From Fulvitalea axinellae (GTDB lineage: Bacteria > Bacteroidota > Bacteroidia > Cytophagales > Cyclobacteriaceae), in contig NZ_AP025318.1 of NCBI RefSeq assembly GCF_036492835.1, positions 62,001-126,000 of the forward strand: DNA of 64,000 bases, given 5' to 3'. Of this stretch, positions 61,932-64,000 are shown piece by piece (position 1 is the first letter of the stretch; every line of letters begins with the position of its first letter). The position numbers and the translations under genes were made by a program. The notes beneath the pieces were generated by a model. It had not been told where the DNA came from and ran no database searches. It saw only the letters and a list, made by a program, of their open reading frames with translations.

Positions 61932-63194
61932 CAGGGCCTGTTCATAAAGCGTCTGAGAAAATAGGAGCTTACCACCATGAATTGCAATTTTGAATTACCA
62001 CAAACAAACTTGCGGTTGATGGATAAGCTCCCAAAAAAACGAAATTAATCAATACTACCTCCAGTTACAACTAAGCCTTGTAGACCACAGGAACGCCAAG
62101 GGGAAGAAGCACGAACTGGCTTTTGTCGTACTGTGCTTTATGCTTGCCGTATTCAGGAGCGGAGGAAAACTCAATTTCTCACAGATTCACCGCTCAATGA
62201 AAAGGGATCACGATTATTGGCGGGATTTCACAGGTGGTAAAAGTAAGTGTTGTGTGAGCCGTGTTCAACTCCGAAGAATCCTGAAGGATACAGATATACA
62301 GGGACTTAAGGCGGTTGCTGAAACCACTTTTAACGCAAACGAAACTATAGATCCGCAAGCTCTTCAATGGTTTTCGATTGACGGTAAAGAACTCCGGGGG
62401 AGTATCGACAAATCCTCAGGGGACAAACGCGGGGAAAGCGTGGTTCTGGTTACCGCGCAAGAAGATAAAACCAGCAAGGTTGTAGGCTACTATTCGGGTA
62501 CCAAAGACTCCGAGCGGGGTATTGTCGACGAATATTTTGAAACTCAATCCGGTCTTTCGGGAACGGCTTATACGATGGATGCCCTTCACAATAATTCCGG
62601 GTTACTGGAGGGAATCCATGGAAAACGGGGCGTCTACCTTTCACAAATAAAAGGGAACCAGAAAATACTCCGTGAAGACCTTCGAGACATGGAGCGGAGA
62701 TCAGAATGTTTGGATTATAAAAAGACCGTCGAAAAGGGCCATGGCAGGATCGAAACAAGAATATACCGGACCTACCCGGTGGAAACGGGATGCTTGGAGC
62801 GTCGCTGGTCGAATACGGGGATGAGCTGCTTCATACGGGTAGACCGTACCCGTAAAGTCGTTAAAACAGGAAAAACATCAAGCGAGACATCATACTACGT
62901 CAGCAATATAAATACCGGTCTTATTGATCAATACAACTTGCCTAACGCCGTAAGGGGACACTGGTCCGTAGAGGCAAACAATAATATGAGGGATACGAAC
63001 TTCGGAGAGGACGGGTTAAGGAGCCTTGTCTCTGGTATACAGCAAAGTGTTTCATGTATTTTGACTGCTGTAATGAATATTTTGATCCAAAGGAACGCTG
63101 GTGAAAATATGAATGAAATGCGAGAGGAGATCGTAGCAGATATAAATTCTATTCACCAATATTTTAATAGATAGACCTTTATGAACAAGCCCTG
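61932..63194 (+). mobile_element. ISAs1-family insertion sequence
   Basis: 1263-bp element bounded by 18-bp terminal inverted repeats: CAGGGCCTGTTCATAAAG (61932-61949) and, at the other end, CTTTATGAACAAGCCCTG (63177-63194), one mismatch. It is flanked by perfect 10-bp direct repeats GACCTTATAT (61922-61931 and 63195-63204), the target duplication. The ends and the duplication show a fairly recent transposition. The insertion lies 45 bp upstream of the HYC_CC_PP-type gene. Confidence 0.95.
62140..63174 (+). CDS. ISAs1-family transposase
   Basis: DDE transposase, 344 residues from the first in-frame ATG. Catalytic residues: Asp81 in FSIDGKELRGS, Asp147 in YTMDALHNNSG, and Glu278 in RGHWSVEANNNMRD with FGEDG after it. 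The coding frame continues upstream of this ATG as far as a stop at 62017: QYYLQLQLSLVDHRNAKGKK there matches the N-terminal assist domain of the family. An ATG at 62019 starts a short frame (MDKLPKKRN) in another register joined by a 7-A run, so the true N-terminus may need a frameshift at that run or may be damaged. Confidence 0.93.
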   Translation: MLAVFRSGGKLNFSQIHRSMKRDHDYWRDFTGGKSKCCVSRVQLRRILKDTDIQGLKAVAETTFNANETIDPQALQWFSIDGKELRGSIDKSSGDKRGESVVLVTAQEDKTSKVVGYYSGTKDSERGIVDEYFETQSGLSGTAYTMDALHNNSGLLEGIHGKRGVYLSQIKGNQKILREDLRDMERRSECLDYKKTVEKGHGRIETRIYRTYPVETGCLERRWSNTGMSCFIRVDRTRKVVKTGKTSSETSYYVSNINTGLIDQYNLPNAVRGHWSVEANNNMRDTNFGEDGLRSLVSGIQQSVSCILTAVMNILIQRNAGENMNEMREEIVADINSIHQYFNR

Positions 63195-63248
63195 GACCTT
63201 ATATCGACGTGAATCATTTTATCATGATTTTCCGTATCTTTACGGTAA

Positions 63249-63677
63249 GTGAGGAAATGGACTAAAATATCGCTCTCCGTTACGCTTGCCCTGTATGTCA
63301 TTATGGCTACGGTGGGAGCTAACATGTACACCCACATTTGCGGAATGTCGGGAGCAGAAACCTCAGTTTACACACAAAACTTCGGATGTTGCTCGGAATC
63401 AGAGCCGGAAACTACAAGCGAAGAGCCCGAATTTTGCCAGCCAAAATGCTGCCATCTCAGCCAACAATACTTGGCGGCGGAGTTTCAATATTTCGAGCAT
63501 CCGCAGATCTCGAAGGTCCCTTCGCCAAACATTCTGAGTCCGATCGCCCCACTCGCTGACCATCTTCCGGCGCTTGGATTCCACACTAAATACATCACCG
63601 GATTTGGCGGGAAATCACCGCCTCCCCCCCTTTACGGCCGAATTGCGCTCAGCCGTTTTTGCGTGCTTTTGATTTGA
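63249..63677 (+). CDS. HYC_CC_PP-family-like small secreted protein
   Basis: 142 residues beginning with GTG. One N-terminal hydrophobic segment (SLSVTLALYVIMATVGANMY), then HICGM, FGCC, KCCHLS and a C-terminal GGKSPPPPLYG, the pattern of the HYC_CC_PP family that typically precedes a TonB-dependent receptor. The next gene is such a receptor. Role unknown; metal binding by the Cys/His clusters is a guess. The IS end lies 45 bp upstream, so its promoter may be disrupted or replaced. Confidence 0.75.
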   Translation: MRKWTKISLSVTLALYVIMATVGANMYTHICGMSGAETSVYTQNFGCCSESEPETTSEEPEFCQPKCCHLSQQYLAAEFQYFEHPQISKVPSPNILSPIAPLADHLPALGFHTKYITGFGGKSPPPPLYGRIALSRFCVLLI

Positions 63678-63714
63678 AAAACGTTGGCGTCGGCCTAGTG
63701 CCGCACACCCGATT

Positions 63715-63738
63715 CCCCTTTGTTCAAAAATAAAGGGG
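63715..63738 (+). terminator. hairpin between the HYC_CC_PP-like and receptor genes
   Basis: Stem CCCCTTT (63715-63721) / AAAGGGG (63732-63738) with a 10-nt loop, followed by CAACGTTTATTTTTATC. It may be a terminator or attenuator before the receptor gene. Confidence 0.4.
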
Positions 63739-63768
63739 CAACGTTTATTTTTATCAAATCGAAAAATA

Positions 63769-63788
63769 CGTCACGATTATGCGTGACG
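63769..63788. promoter_or_regulatory. inverted repeat before the receptor start
   Basis: Perfect 7-bp inverted repeat CGTCACG (63769-63775) / CGTGACG (63782-63788), 12 bp upstream of the receptor ATG. It could be an operator or a translation-controlling hairpin. Confidence 0.45.
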
Positions 63789-63800
63789 GCACTATACGCA

Positions 63801-64000
63801 ATGAAAAACTATATTTTATTTGGCATAATCATATTATGCGGACTGTTTGGGATGAAAGCGAAAGCCCAAACCGCACAGAAAAAAGTCCTTGTAACCGTAA
63901 CGGACCAAGCCGGCGAAACCCTTCCGGGCGCCAATGTCATCATTTTGGGAAAAGACAAAGGCTTGGCAACCGACCTGAACGGCAGAGCCCAACTTTCTGG
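63801..64000 (+). CDS. TonB-dependent receptor, N-terminal part
   Basis: Truncated by the window edge after about 66 codons. The visible part is a signal peptide (MKNYILFGIIILCGLFGMKAKAQ) followed by the start of a carboxypeptidase-regulatory-like domain (VTVTDQAGETLPGANVII, LATDLNGRAQLSG), the usual beginning of Bacteroidetes TonB-dependent receptors. No STN domain precedes it. The pairing with a HYC_CC_PP-like gene supports this. Confidence 0.85.
   Translation, partial: MKNYILFGIIILCGLFGMKAKAQTAQKKVLVTVTDQAGETLPGANVIILGKDKGLATDLNGRAQLS

Overview
The window looks like chromosomal DNA of a Bacteroidota bacterium, most likely a marine or surface-associated member of the Cytophagales. The evidence is a SusC/SusD pair, FecI/FecR/STN-TonB receptor signalling, LytS/LytTR signalling, GshF, HPP and DUF6370 family proteins, an ISAs1 element, and promoters that fit the Bacteroidetes TAnnTTTG box. 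GH19 chitinase, GH172, GH63-like glucosidase and S1 sulfatase genes fit a polysaccharide-degrading lifestyle. No rRNA, tRNA, CRISPR array, prophage or replication origin was seen.

Layout. 0-6.4 kb: STN-type SusC, SusD and a GH19 chitinase lipoprotein. 6.4-12.8 kb: an aldo/keto reductase divergent from GMC oxidoreductase, glucose-dehydrogenase-like SDR and GH63-like glucosidase genes. 12.8-17 kb (minus): a complete tRNA 2-selenouridine cluster, mnmH-yedF-cysteine desulfurase/selenocysteine lyase-DUF3343-selD. 17.3-19 kb: glnS. 19.1-22.1 kb: two divergent, mutually related proteins of unknown role that look like inactivated M91 (NleD-type) peptidases behind a shared N-terminal helical domain; this is the most novel part of the window. 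22.2-26.6 kb: a small Cys-rich secreted protein, a MATE exporter and the bifunctional glutathione synthase gshF. 26.7-27.8 kb: HPP membrane protein co-transcribed with a TetR regulator that has a clear operator. 28-39.7 kb: a mixed set (GyrI-like protein, sulfatase, DUF1905 protein, serine hydrolase, IMPase-like phosphatase plus APH-like kinase, PI-PLC lipoprotein, EamA transporter, GH172). 39.7-41.4 kb: ECF sigma factor, anti-sigma protein and a secreted third gene. 41.5-45.3 kb: SNF2 helicase with two SWIM zinc fingers. 45.6-52.7 kb: CpxP-like protein, large outer-membrane barrel, VOC and SRPBCC proteins, Crp/Fnr regulator, an unknown protein, and a frameshifted 6-bladed beta-propeller lipoprotein. 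53-54.7 kb: LytS-type kinase and LytTR regulator. 54.7-60.4 kb (minus): FecI-FecR-TonB receptor relay, then a four-repeat lipoprotein in the same orientation upstream. 60.6-64 kb: DUF6370 and DUF1877 proteins, an IS with perfect 10-bp target duplication, a HYC_CC_PP-type protein, and the start of a TonB-dependent receptor cut by the window edge.

How the parts fit. Three surface-signalling or uptake modules (STN-SusC, FecI/FecR/TonB receptor, ECF/anti-sigma) point to substrate-responsive control. The selenium cluster makes selenophosphate for tRNA wobble uridine modification; no selenoprotein machinery is visible. Several intergenic regions carry inverted repeats, including two with a 7-nt period, that look like a dispersed non-coding repeat family. 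By eye the region from about 41 to 58 kb is more AT-rich than the first 27 kb. Starts were moved downstream of the longest reading frame where a signal peptide, family alignment, promoter or absence of ATG argued for it.
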